Below, in pieces: positions 28,189 to 35,509 of a DNA stretch of 64,000 nucleotides. The stretch is from NCBI RefSeq assembly GCF_003383095.1, contig NZ_PSYW01000002.1:930001-994000 (forward strand), read 5' to 3'. The position numbers and the translations under genes were made by a program. Under the pieces are notes generated by a model. That model searched no databases. It saw nothing but the letters and a program-made list of their open reading frames with translations, and was not told the DNA's origin. The number at the start of each line of letters is the position of its first letter. Position 1 is the first letter of the stretch. This stretch comes from Haloferax sp. Atlit-12N (GTDB lineage: Archaea; Halobacteriota; Halobacteria; Halobacteriales; Haloferacaceae).

Positions 28189-28926
28189 ATGGCACACGAC
28201 ACCGCCCGCGCGTCTGCGAGCCCCGCAGACCACCTCCAAGCGTACGGTGGCATCATCATCGTCGTCGCCCTCTCGCTTCTCGTCGGTGCGACGTTCGGCT
28301 CGGTCGCCGGCGGCCTCGCTCGCGGCGTTGTTCCGGGTGACACCGCACTCATCGGCGCGATACAGAGCGCCGGACAGTTCGTCGGCTTCGGCGTCGTCGG
28401 CGCGGGCTACCTCGCCGCCCGCGACGACTGGGACCTGATTCGATTCGAGCGACCGACCGCCCGCGACGCCCTGTGGATCGTCGGCGGGTTCGTCGCCGTG
28501 ATGGGCGTCTACCTCGGCGCGTCGGCGCTGATGTCCGCGCTGGGAATCCAGAGCGGCGACAGCGTCATCGCCCAGCAGGGCCGCGAGAACCCGGTGTACT
28601 TCCTGTATCTCACTGTCGTCACCATCGTCCTCGTCGGCCCGGCGGAGGAGCTTATCTTCCGCGGCGTCGCCTTCGGTGAACTCCGCCGACTCTGGGGCCC
28701 CGCGCCCGCGGTCGTCCTGTCGAGTCTGGTGTTCGCGTCGATTCACGTCTGGTCCTTCTCCGGCGAGGGAGCCTTCGTCTCGCTGGGGATGGTGTTCCTC
28801 CTCGGGAGCGTCCTCGCGCTCGTCTACGAGAAGAGCGGAAACCTGCTCGTCGCCGCGCTGGTCCACGGACTGTACAACGCAGTCCAGTTCCTCGTGAGCT
28901 ACGCGCAGGCGACCGGCATGGTGTAA
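28189..28926 (+). CDS. CPBP family intramembrane metalloprotease
   Basis: 245 residues, about seven helices. The Abi/CAAX-protease motifs are present: PAEELIFRGVAFGELRR (catalytic Glu-Glu and Arg), FASIHVWSF (His) and LVAALVHGLYNAVQF (second His). Members cut membrane-bound peptides or process signals. The stop codon is followed within a few bases by the right end of the IS1341-type element, which sits just downstream without breaking the gene. Confidence 0.9.
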   Translation: MAHDTARASASPADHLQAYGGIIIVVALSLLVGATFGSVAGGLARGVVPGDTALIGAIQSAGQFVGFGVVGAGYLAARDDWDLIRFERPTARDALWIVGGFVAVMGVYLGASALMSALGIQSGDSVIAQQGRENPVYFLYLTVVTIVLVGPAEELIFRGVAFGELRRLWGPAPAVVLSSLVFASIHVWSFSGEGAFVSLGMVFLLGSVLALVYEKSGNLLVAALVHGLYNAVQFLVSYAQATGMV

Positions 28927-28929
28927 ACT

Positions 28930-29001
28930 ACCCTACCCTACTCCCTCGGCGCTGTGCGCCTCGGTCCTTGAGGGTAGGGCTTTGATGTGGACTCCCGGCA
29001 A
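28930..29001 (-). ncRNA. Putative guide-RNA (omega RNA) end of the IS element
   Basis: In TnpB elements the RNA that guides the nuclease overlaps the tnpB 3' end and stops at the element right end. Here 72 bp follow the tnpB stop and contain a hairpin with AGCCCTACCCTCAAGGACC and the complementary AGTAGGGTAGGG, plus an inner CGAGGCGCACAGCGCCGAG stem-loop. This fits the usual layout, but the exact ends are not known. Confidence 0.4.
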
Positions 29002-30246
29002 TCAGTCCCCAGTAATAGGCTGGTGACTCTCACCGTTCAACATCCCACCATTCACACGCACGTCTACTGGTGCGTCTCCGCTCCCCGACTTGGGCGAGGA
29101 ACGGAGGCTATGTGTCTGTTTCCGGGCGTATCGCACCCCGATATTCTTCGCCGCATTGTAGTCCGCGTTGACCTCATACTCGCATTTCTGGCACTCGAAG
29201 TGTTCTCCCTTGCGGTTGCCGTCGTGCGTAAAGCCACAGTCCGTCCGAGAACACCGTTGGGACGTGTGGTTCGGCTCAACCTCCTCCACGGAGACACCCT
29301 GCTCTGGTGCCTTGTAGGAGACGTACTCGGCGAGGCGGCGGAACGCCCACACGTGGTGCCACTTCGCGTCCGGAAGCCGCTCGCGGATGTCTGTTAGGTC
29401 CTCGAACACGATCACGTCGCAGGCGTGTTCGACGGCTTCCGAAACGATCTCGTTGGCAACCGTGTAGATGTACTGTTTCCGCCACGCTTCTTCACGCTTG
29501 CCGAGCCGAAGCAGCGCGTTGTGTGCGGCCTGCGTGCCGCGCTGTTGCATCTCACCACGCCGCCTCTCGAACTCGCGGCACCAATGGTCGTACTCGTCTC
29601 CCTGCCAGAACGTGCCGGTCGAAGCTACTGCGAGGCTGTTGACGCCGAGGTCGATACCGAGGACTGTTTGGTGCCCGGTATCTGCCGAAACCTCGGGCTC
29701 GTCGTCATCGTACTTCCGGGTCGTAATGTGGAAGTAGAACTCGTCGGTCGCCTTGTCGTATTGGAGTGTACTCGCCCGGAACTCGTACTCTTCGGAAAGA
29801 ACGTACTGTTCGTAGGGTGTCGGGCTGTCCGCCGGGAGTTCAAAGTCGCACTCAACACGCCCGTTGACGGTTGAAAGCGAAACTTTGTTTCGGTAGAATG
29901 TGGCGCTTCGCTTATCGTACAGCATACTCCACGAGGTGAACTCCGGTCGGCTCACGCGCTTGCCCTGTTTCCACCGTTCGACACACCCTGTCGTTGCTTG
30001 GACGGCACGTCAGATGGCTTCTTGGACGAGGTTCGCGGTGAGTTCTGTTTCCTCTCGCAGTTCCTCATAGAGCGCATCCCGTGCGGTCGCGTTCGCCGTA
30101 ACGCAATTCGTGTAGGAGCGATCGTCCCAACAGAACTCGGCGGCACGGTTTGCACAGTGAAGGAACTGGCGAGCTGACTCGTGGAGGTCGTCGCGTCGCT
30201 CATCGGGAACGATGAGTTTGACCGGCGCGGTTCGACGCAACTCCAT
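29002..30246 (-). pseudogene. tnpB: tnpB with an in-frame stop (RNA-guided nuclease)
   Basis: The full frame is 414 codons, the usual size, but codon 79 is TGA (30012-30010, just after TANLVQEAI). Reading continues in the same frame with RAVQATTGCVERWKQ, so one base change, most simply CGA to TGA, explains it. The C-terminal part keeps the RuvC residues (LGIDLGVNSLAVAS with Asp, VFEDLTDIRERL with Glu, NADYNAAKNIG with Asp) and a four-cysteine zinc ribbon (CSRTDC, CQKCEYE). Translation could restart at an internal ATG/GTG near 29955, but that product would lack the N-terminal domain. Confidence 0.85.
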
Positions 30247-30442
30247 ACTTCAGATGAAGAACTATCGGTTCTTAATTATTTAGGAGTCAGGTGGCCAGAG
30301 TATGCCGGTTGTGCCGTACCATGTCGGTTTCCTCTCCGACCTACTCGCTTGCTTCGCTCACTCCTTGAGGTCGGAGACTCCACCTTGTATAATGCTGAAA
30401 AAGAACGCGGACAGCCGAGTCGAGTCGGCCAGGTCGACCGGC

Positions 30443-30901
30443 TTACGCCGGATTCTTCCGCGTCAGCTCCATCCCGCAGATGGGACAGCGCTCTTTGTTC
30501 TCGTCGAACTCGCGGCCGCAGCCCTGACATTGGAACTTCCAGTTCCGCTGTTCAGCGATGCCGTCTTGGGCGATGACTTCGACGCCGACGTTGAGTCGTT
30601 CGGCGACGTTCTGCATCGCGTAGTCGTCGGTGACGAGCGTCGCGTCGAGTTCGAACGCGGCGGCGATGAGGCGCGTGTCGGTCTCCGAGAGCACGTCACG
30701 GTCGCCGGTCTCGCCCGCGGCGCGAAGCACCTTGTCTACGGTCCCCTGTCCGGGGATGTGGACGTACATGCCCGCGCCTTCGAGCGCGTCGAAGCGGAAG
30801 GCGTGCTCGCCGGTGAGTTCTTCCTTGACGAGGGGAATCGAGGCCGTCTCGTCGTCGGTGTGGTACTCGTGGATGAACGCAGAAGCGTCGAGAATCCGCA
30901 T
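30443..30901 (-). CDS. nob1: rRNA-processing endonuclease Nob1 (PIN domain plus zinc ribbon)
   Basis: 152 residues. It trims the 3' end of pre-16S rRNA. The PIN nuclease domain (MRILDASAFIHEYH, PLVKEELTG, SETDTRLIAAAFELDATLVTDDYAMQNVA) supplies the acidic metal site, and the C-terminal ribbon has CQGCGREF and CPICG. A Nob1 with this two-part layout is standard in archaea. It is followed on the same strand, toward lower coordinates, by the left end of the IS element. Confidence 0.93.
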   Translation of the reverse strand: MRILDASAFIHEYHTDDETASIPLVKEELTGEHAFRFDALEGAGMYVHIPGQGTVDKVLRAAGETGDRDVLSETDTRLIAAAFELDATLVTDDYAMQNVAERLNVGVEVIAQDGIAEQRNWKFQCQGCGREFDENKERCPICGMELTRKNPA

Positions 30902-30919
30902 TGAGAATCTATCCTGAAA

Positions 30920-31165
30920 CTACCGTTGGACGACGATGTAATCCTTGACCGCCTGCACGCGATTCACCGGGATTCGGAACCGACCGCGGTCGTCCTGGTC
31001 GAACGCCACACGGCTCGGGGCGACCTGTTCGTTCGGCTGGACGAGGAGGTCGTGAAGCTCGCCCGATTTCAGATCCATCGTGATGTTGTACAGCATCCCG
31101 AGTTCCGTCCCGTCGGACCCCATGACGGCCTTTCCGGAGAGGTTCTCGGCGAGTATGTCGGCCAT
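30920..31165 (-). CDS. PRC-barrel domain protein
   Basis: 81 residues, a single PRC-barrel: ILAENLSGKAVMGSDGTELGMLYNITMDLKSGELHDLLV then FRIPVNRVQAVKDYIVVQ. In archaea such small PRC-barrel proteins are often near RNA-processing genes, and this one is 18 bp upstream of nob1. I chose the ATG at 31165 (MADILAEN) over an in-frame GTG two codons earlier. Confidence 0.85.
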   Translation of the reverse strand: MADILAENLSGKAVMGSDGTELGMLYNITMDLKSGELHDLLVQPNEQVAPSRVAFDQDDRGRFRIPVNRVQAVKDYIVVQR

Positions 31166-31364
31166 ACACACCCCTTCCTCGCCGGTTCACATAAACGACA
31201 CGGGCACGTCTGACGGGCGGCCGACGACCGACCCGAATCCGCCTACGGGCCGCGAGAACAGTCGACACGGGGAATCATGGGACTCATGCGCACGGCCGTG
31301 ACGATGGACTTAACTTGAGTCACCGACTCGATTTCGGTAAGAGCTTTCTCCGGGGCGATTCTTC

Positions 31365-33167
31365 ATGTCCGACACTGATTCGACGTCACAATCCGATACG
31401 CTTCGCACACCCATCGTGGCCGTCCTCGGCCACGTGGACCACGGGAAGACGAGTCTTCTCGACAAGATTCGCGGCTCCGCCGTCAGCGAGGGTGAGGCCG
31501 GTGCCATCACCCAGCACATCGGCGCGACCGCGGTCCCCTTAGACACCGTCTCGCAGATGGCCGGCAGTCTGGTCAAACCCGAGGACTTCGACCTCCCGGG
31601 GCTGTTGTTCATCGACACCCCGGGTCACCACTCCTTTAGCACCCTCCGCTCCCGCGGCGGGGCGCTCGCCGACATCGCCATCCTCGTGGTCGACGTGAAC
31701 GACAGCTTCCAGCCGCAGACCGAGGAAGCCATCGACATCCTCAAACGAACGGGGACGCCGTTCATCGTGGCTGCGAACAAGATAGACACGACGCCGGGAT
31801 GGAACCCCCAAGAGGGGGAACCCATCCAGAAAACGTACGAGGAACAGTCCCAGCGCGCCCGCTCGAAACTCGACGAGAAACTGTACGAGATTATCGGCGA
31901 ACTCTCCGACCGCGGCTTTTCCTCCGACTTCTACTGGCGCGTCCAGAACTTCCAGTCCAACATCGGCGTCGTCCCCGTCTCGGCGCTCACCGGCGAGGGC
32001 ATCCCGGACCTACTGGGCGTCCTGATGGGCCTCTCCCAGCGCTACATGAAAGATGAGATGGCCATCGACGTGGCCGGTCCCGGCTCCGGGACGGTCCTCG
32101 AAGTCAAGGAGGAACGCGGCTTCGGCGCGACCCTCGACGTGGTCCTCTACGACGGGACGATTCGCGCGGGCGACACCGTCGTCGTCGGCGGCGCGAACGA
32201 CCCCATCGTCACCGAGGTCCGCGCGCTCCTCCAGCCCCGCCCGAACGCCGAGATTCGCACCGAAAAGCGGTTCGACAAGGTCGACGAGGTCCGCGCCGCG
32301 GCCGGTGTGAAAATCGCCGCCCCCGACCTCGAAGACGCGATGGCCGGCGCGCCGGTCCGCGTCGTCGGCGACCGCGACCTCGACGAGGTCATCCGCGAGG
32401 TCGAAGCCGAACTCGCCGACATCGAAGTGACGACCGAGGAGGAGGGCGTCGTCGTCAAGGCCGACACGCTCGGCAGTCTCGAAGCGATGGCGAACGCCTT
32501 ACAGGAGGCTGAGGTTCCCATCCTCCGCGCCGAGGTCGGCGACGTGGCCCCGCGCGACGTGGCCGTCGCCTCGACCGCCCGCGAACCCGAACACAAGGTC
32601 ATCCTCGGGTTCAACGTGGACGTGCTCTCGAACGCCGAGGCCGAACTCGAAAAGAACGACGTGAAGCTGTTCGAAGACGACGTTATCTATCAGCTCGTCG
32701 AGGAGTACGAAGACCACGTCAACGAGATGAAGCGCGCCCAACAGGAGACGATTCTCGACAAAATCGTCCGCCCGTGTCGCTTCCGCATCCTTCAGGACCA
32801 CGTCTTCCGGCAGAACAACCCCGCCGTCGTCGGCGTCGAAGTCATGTCCGGGACCATCAAGAACAACATGAACGTCGTGAAGTGGGAAGACGGCGAGGCC
32901 AACCGCGTTGGCCAGCTCTCGGGCATCCAAGAGAACGGCGAGGACGTGTCGAGCGCCCGCGCGGGGTCGCGCGTCAGCGTCGCCATCGACGGCCCGACGG
33001 TCGGCCGGCAGATAGACGAGGGTGACGAGCTCTGGATAGAGCTTCCCGAGAAGCACGCGAAGATTCTCGAACAGGAGCTCCGCGACGACATCCCCACCGA
33101 CGAACTGGAGGCGCTGTCTGGCTACCTCGAAAAGCACCGCCGCCGCGACCCCTTCTGGGGGAAGTAG
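31365..33167 (+). CDS. infB: Translation initiation factor aIF5B (IF2-like)
   Basis: 600 residues. It is the GTPase that helps join ribosomal subunits at initiation. It has G1 LGHVDHGKTSLL, G3 DTPGHHSF, G4 ANKID, and the domain II to IV layout of archaeal aIF5B, ending in LEALSGYLEKHRRRDPFWGK. It is the last recognisable chromosomal gene; within 25 bp of its stop the base composition changes to that of the mobile element. The gene is intact, so the element lies behind it, not in it. Confidence 0.96.
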   Translation: MSDTDSTSQSDTLRTPIVAVLGHVDHGKTSLLDKIRGSAVSEGEAGAITQHIGATAVPLDTVSQMAGSLVKPEDFDLPGLLFIDTPGHHSFSTLRSRGGALADIAILVVDVNDSFQPQTEEAIDILKRTGTPFIVAANKIDTTPGWNPQEGEPIQKTYEEQSQRARSKLDEKLYEIIGELSDRGFSSDFYWRVQNFQSNIGVVPVSALTGEGIPDLLGVLMGLSQRYMKDEMAIDVAGPGSGTVLEVKEERGFGATLDVVLYDGTIRAGDTVVVGGANDPIVTEVRALLQPRPNAEIRTEKRFDKVDEVRAAAGVKIAAPDLEDAMAGAPVRVVGDRDLDEVIREVEAELADIEVTTEEEGVVVKADTLGSLEAMANALQEAEVPILRAEVGDVAPRDVAVASTAREPEHKVILGFNVDVLSNAEAELEKNDVKLFEDDVIYQLVEEYEDHVNEMKRAQQETILDKIVRPCRFRILQDHVFRQNNPAVVGVEVMSGTIKNNMNVVKWEDGEANRVGQLSGIQENGEDVSSARAGSRVSVAIDGPTVGRQIDEGDELWIELPEKHAKILEQELRDDIPTDELEALSGYLEKHRRRDPFWGK

Positions 33168-33217
33168 ATTCGCAATTATACCATATTTCTATAAACCCCT
33201 GCTGAGTAGCTACAGGT

Positions 33218-33655
33218 GTGCCTCGGAGCCAAATCAACATCAAGGTCAATTCGGAGACAAAGGAAGAGTGGGACGAGTTTGTAGAGGAAGAACAGGAAGT
33301 CGGCTCACTAACCGAACTCATCCGACGAAGTGTTGAAGATTTCATCTCCGCTCACTACGCCGAGTCGAGCGAAGAAGGATTAGAAGAAGAAGTCTTTCTC
33401 CAAGAAATCGAATCGCTCCGTGGGGATATCGACACAGTACTCGACGCTGTGAAATCTTCACACCTTGACCAGCTGAGTCAAGGAAAAGTTAGAGAGGCGT
33501 CCGTCGAAGCGAACGAAGAACTCTGGGAGTGGTACTACCCACAAATCGTGGCTCGTATCGAAGGTGAAGAAGCACACGAGATAGAGGGTGGTGACGGGTT
33601 TGCGTTCAACAACCCGAAAGAGCGTCCTGACGACGAAGAAGACGGTGATAACTGA
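33218..33655 (+). CDS. Ribbon-helix-helix DNA-binding protein
   Basis: 145 residues. The first 50 (PRSQINIKVNSETKEEWDEF then GSLTELIRRSVEDFI) are a ribbon-helix-helix domain; the rest is acidic and partly helical. It is likely an excisionase-like or repressor partner of the integrase, because its stop overlaps the integrase start (TGATG). A GTG start at 33218 is used, about 30 bp after a TATA-like TCTATAAACC. The bases around the start resemble the dispersed 23-bp repeat of the element. Confidence 0.75.
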   Translation: MPRSQINIKVNSETKEEWDEFVEEEQEVGSLTELIRRSVEDFISAHYAESSEEGLEEEVFLQEIESLRGDIDTVLDAVKSSHLDQLSQGKVREASVEANEELWEWYYPQIVARIEGEEAHEIEGGDGFAFNNPKERPDDEEDGDN

Positions 33656-34599
33656 TGGAGAAATCCTACGAAATCACGGACGACGATATAGTGCAGTATG
33701 TGAAGCGACGGAAACTGCGTGCTGGCGATAAATCCACTTGGTCACGCACCCAAGAAGGTCTCCGCAAATTCCAACGCTTCCTTGACGAGTTTGGCTTCAA
33801 CTCATATGAAGAAGTGGACGAGGAAGATATGGAGATGTTCCTCGACTTCCTGTTAGAGGACGGTGGCTCCGACCTGACCGTCAAAGGACTGTTCTCCACA
33901 ACTCGTGTCTTCCTGCAGAAGAACGATATCGAAGCCGCCGACGATGTAGACCTCACCGAACTCGGAGACCAAACTCTCGCTCAACAAAACCTCAAAGACG
34001 GCATCCACTATGTGACGAAGGAAGAACACCAGCTGATGCGAGACCACTACGAATCGCTTCGTGAAGAACTAATATGCGAACTCCTCTGGTCAACTGGAAT
34101 TCGGCGCTCCGAAGCCGCATCTATCCAACTCAATCACATCGATAGAGATGAAGAAAGCATCTGGATAGACAACGCCAAAAACGACGATAATCGCATCGTC
34201 TACTACTCATCTAACTTTTCCCGCATCCTCCGAAAGTGGCTCGACCGAGGCGGGCGAGCGCAATACGACAAAGCACCCGATTCAAACTACCTCATCTGCA
34301 CTTCGTACTCGACACAGGTGCAGAACAAATACCCAAACGAAGTGGTGAAGCGAGTAGCCGACCGTGCAGGCATCCTCGACACTTACGCAGAGGACGCTGC
34401 GGGCCGTCCACTACACCACCCAACTGCCCACTCTTACAGACACTCATATGCGGTCTATCGGGTAAAGAACGGGATGAACCTCAAGTTCCTCTCGTTGCTG
34501 ATGGGTCATCAGAGCGTTGAGGTTACTGCTGATAATTATCTCCACTTTAAGCAAGAAGAAATCAAAGAAGCGAACGAGAACCACCGACCGAAGTTTTAG
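33655..34599 (+). CDS. Tyrosine recombinase/integrase
   Basis: 314 residues with an N-terminal SAM-like core-binding domain (about 25-95) and a C-terminal catalytic domain. Catalytic residues are seen: Arg in STGIRRSEA, Lys in DNAKNDDNR, HSYRH (H-x-x-R), a GHQSVEVTADNYLHF segment with the last His and the Tyr nucleophile. It is complete and not split by an att site. It probably integrates the element, and may also act on the repeated sites described here (inference). Confidence 0.92.
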   Translation: MEKSYEITDDDIVQYVKRRKLRAGDKSTWSRTQEGLRKFQRFLDEFGFNSYEEVDEEDMEMFLDFLLEDGGSDLTVKGLFSTTRVFLQKNDIEAADDVDLTELGDQTLAQQNLKDGIHYVTKEEHQLMRDHYESLREELICELLWSTGIRRSEAASIQLNHIDRDEESIWIDNAKNDDNRIVYYSSNFSRILRKWLDRGGRAQYDKAPDSNYLICTSYSTQVQNKYPNEVVKRVADRAGILDTYAEDAAGRPLHHPTAHSYRHSYAVYRVKNGMNLKFLSLLMGHQSVEVTADNYLHFKQEEIKEANENHRPKF

Positions 34600-34838
34600 A
34601 GCAGGCTCAATAGGAAAGCCAGCACTTTGTCAGCCGCCCACCCGAGGAACAGGAGAGTACCTCCAATCACAATCAAAGCGTCAATATTCGAGCCATCATC
34701 CGACGACTTCTTCGACTTACTCGAACTAGACTTCCCACTTGACCCCGACTTTCGCTCCTTCTTCCGCTTTGCTCGCTTGAGAGATTTCTCTGCTTCTTCT
34801 TCACTCAAATCATACTCGTTCGGGTCAATCTTAGACAT
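34596..34838 (-). CDS. Small membrane protein with Lys/Ser-rich arm
   Basis: 80 residues. MSKIDPNEYDLSEEEAEKSL leads to a very basic, Ser-rich stretch (RKKERKSGSSGKSSSSKSKK), then one C-terminal helix ALIVIGGTLLFLGWAADKVLAFLLSLL. It ends 2 bp inside the integrase stop, so the two genes converge. A tail-anchored protein with a cytosolic basic arm could touch DNA or RNA; no family is known to me. Confidence 0.6.
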   Translation of the reverse strand: MSKIDPNEYDLSEEEAEKSLKRAKRKKERKSGSSGKSSSSKSKKSSDDGSNIDALIVIGGTLLFLGWAADKVLAFLLSLL

Positions 34839-34887
34839 GTGAGAGTATAGAGGCTGAAAACCCTGTAGTGCTCGGGAAGTAAGGAAA

Positions 34888-34957
34888 AGCAGTCGGTGGG
34901 AGTTGAACCCACGACCTCGGGAGCGACCCGTTTGAACCAGACTCAGATTTTGACTGC
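34888..34957 (-). other. tRNA-like sequence, possible attachment site or decayed tRNA
   Basis: Read on the minus strand, 69 nt start GCAGTCA and end CGACTGC, giving a 6- or 7-bp acceptor stem. The 3' half is a perfect tRNA pattern: variable AGGTC, T-arm GTGGG-TTCAACT-CCCAC. A D-arm-like AGTCTGGTTCA is present. The anticodon arm is too short (CGGG-TCGCT-CCCG), so a working tRNA is doubtful. The 3' half could be an att remnant. Confidence 0.5.
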
Positions 34958-34961
34958 AATT

Positions 34962-35009
34962 GTAGTCGGACAAACTCACGAGTGCGGTTAGACTCAAGAA
35001 TCCGACTAC
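34962..35009. repeat. Inverted repeat beside the tRNA-like sequence
   Basis: GTAGTCGGA (34962-34970) and TCCGACTAC (35001-35009) are perfect 9-bp arms 30 bp apart, and the arms resemble the acceptor strand GCAGTCGG of the adjacent tRNA-like sequence. This may be a recombinase arm site or a second, more decayed tRNA end. The remaining sequence up to 35099 has no gene and is AT-rich toward 35040. Confidence 0.5.
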
Positions 35010-35099
35010 ACTCTAACAACCTATATCAAATCCTATATACTTTATCCCGAATCGAGGAGAGGAGCGCCTAACAAGCTGTAGATAGTACAATAATACAGT

Positions 35100-35333
35100 A
35101 TGAGCGACGAGGTGACTGACGAGATTCCTGAGGAAGCCAGAGAAGAATACGATGAAGCGAACCTAGACGACCTCGAAGACGATGAACTCTTAGACGAGTA
35201 TTACAGTTGCGTCCATCATCTAGGAGTCTGTGCCGCAGAAGGACAAATCGATAACCAACAACAGAAAGAAGCGAAGATACTCCGAGAGAAGATTCTTGGG
35301 AGGATGAGTGAAGAATACACTCCCACTTACTGA
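35100..35333 (+). CDS. Small acidic protein
   Basis: 77 residues, strongly acidic (DEVTDEIPEEAREEYDEANLDDLEDDELLDEYY), then a helical part with HHLGVCAAEGQ and KEAKILREKILGRM. The TATA-like AATCCTATATAC at about 35029-35040 lies 60 bp upstream. The function is unknown. Its position between the tRNA-like site and the palindrome cluster suggests an early or regulatory gene. Confidence 0.6.
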   Translation: MSDEVTDEIPEEAREEYDEANLDDLEDDELLDEYYSCVHHLGVCAAEGQIDNQQQKEAKILREKILGRMSEEYTPTY

Positions 35334-35365
35334 CTTACCTTCTAACCATATTAGCACTTAGCAAC

Positions 35366-35489
35366 AAAGCTGCTAATTAGCAGGAATCTTAGCAGCTGCT
35401 AACATAGTAGTATAGTAGTAACAGTAATTAGAACAATAATTAGTAAAGCTGCTAATTAGCAACAATCTTAGCAATTAGCAACTTAGCAA
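35366..35489. repeat. Palindromic AT-rich repeat cluster 1
   Basis: Two units begin AAAGCTGCTAATTAGCA (35366 and 35445). The first continues into TTAGCAGCTGCTAAC; the second into a run of TTAGCAA units. Each unit is made of two short palindromes, GCTGCTAATTAGCAG and TTAGCAGCTGCTAA. The first unit is identical over 38 bp with the one at 54020. It lies in a 176-bp gene-free stretch between the small acidic gene and the 3' end of the large glycoprotein gene. Confidence 0.85.
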
Positions 35490-35509
35490 AAAGTAGTACT
35501 TGCACTTCT

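Larger units (their letters stand above)
28930..30290 (-). mobile_element. IS1341-type (IS200/IS605) element, inactivated
   Basis: An insertion with only a tnpB gene and no tnpA, located between the CPBP protease and nob1. The right end (28930-29001) has a strong hairpin. The left end is not sharply visible; TTCTTAATTATTTAGGAGTC at about 30267-30286 is a candidate. IS200/IS605 elements do not make target duplications, so the ends cannot be set from repeats. Because tnpB is broken, any movement would need enzymes from elsewhere. Confidence 0.75.

Noticed and set aside
34888-35010. Intron-containing functional tRNA using GTAGTCG as acceptor strand
   Set aside because: An outer GTAGTCG/CGACTGC stem is possible, but no D-arm or anticodon arm with a bulge-helix-bulge splice site could be placed in the about 120-nt sequence.
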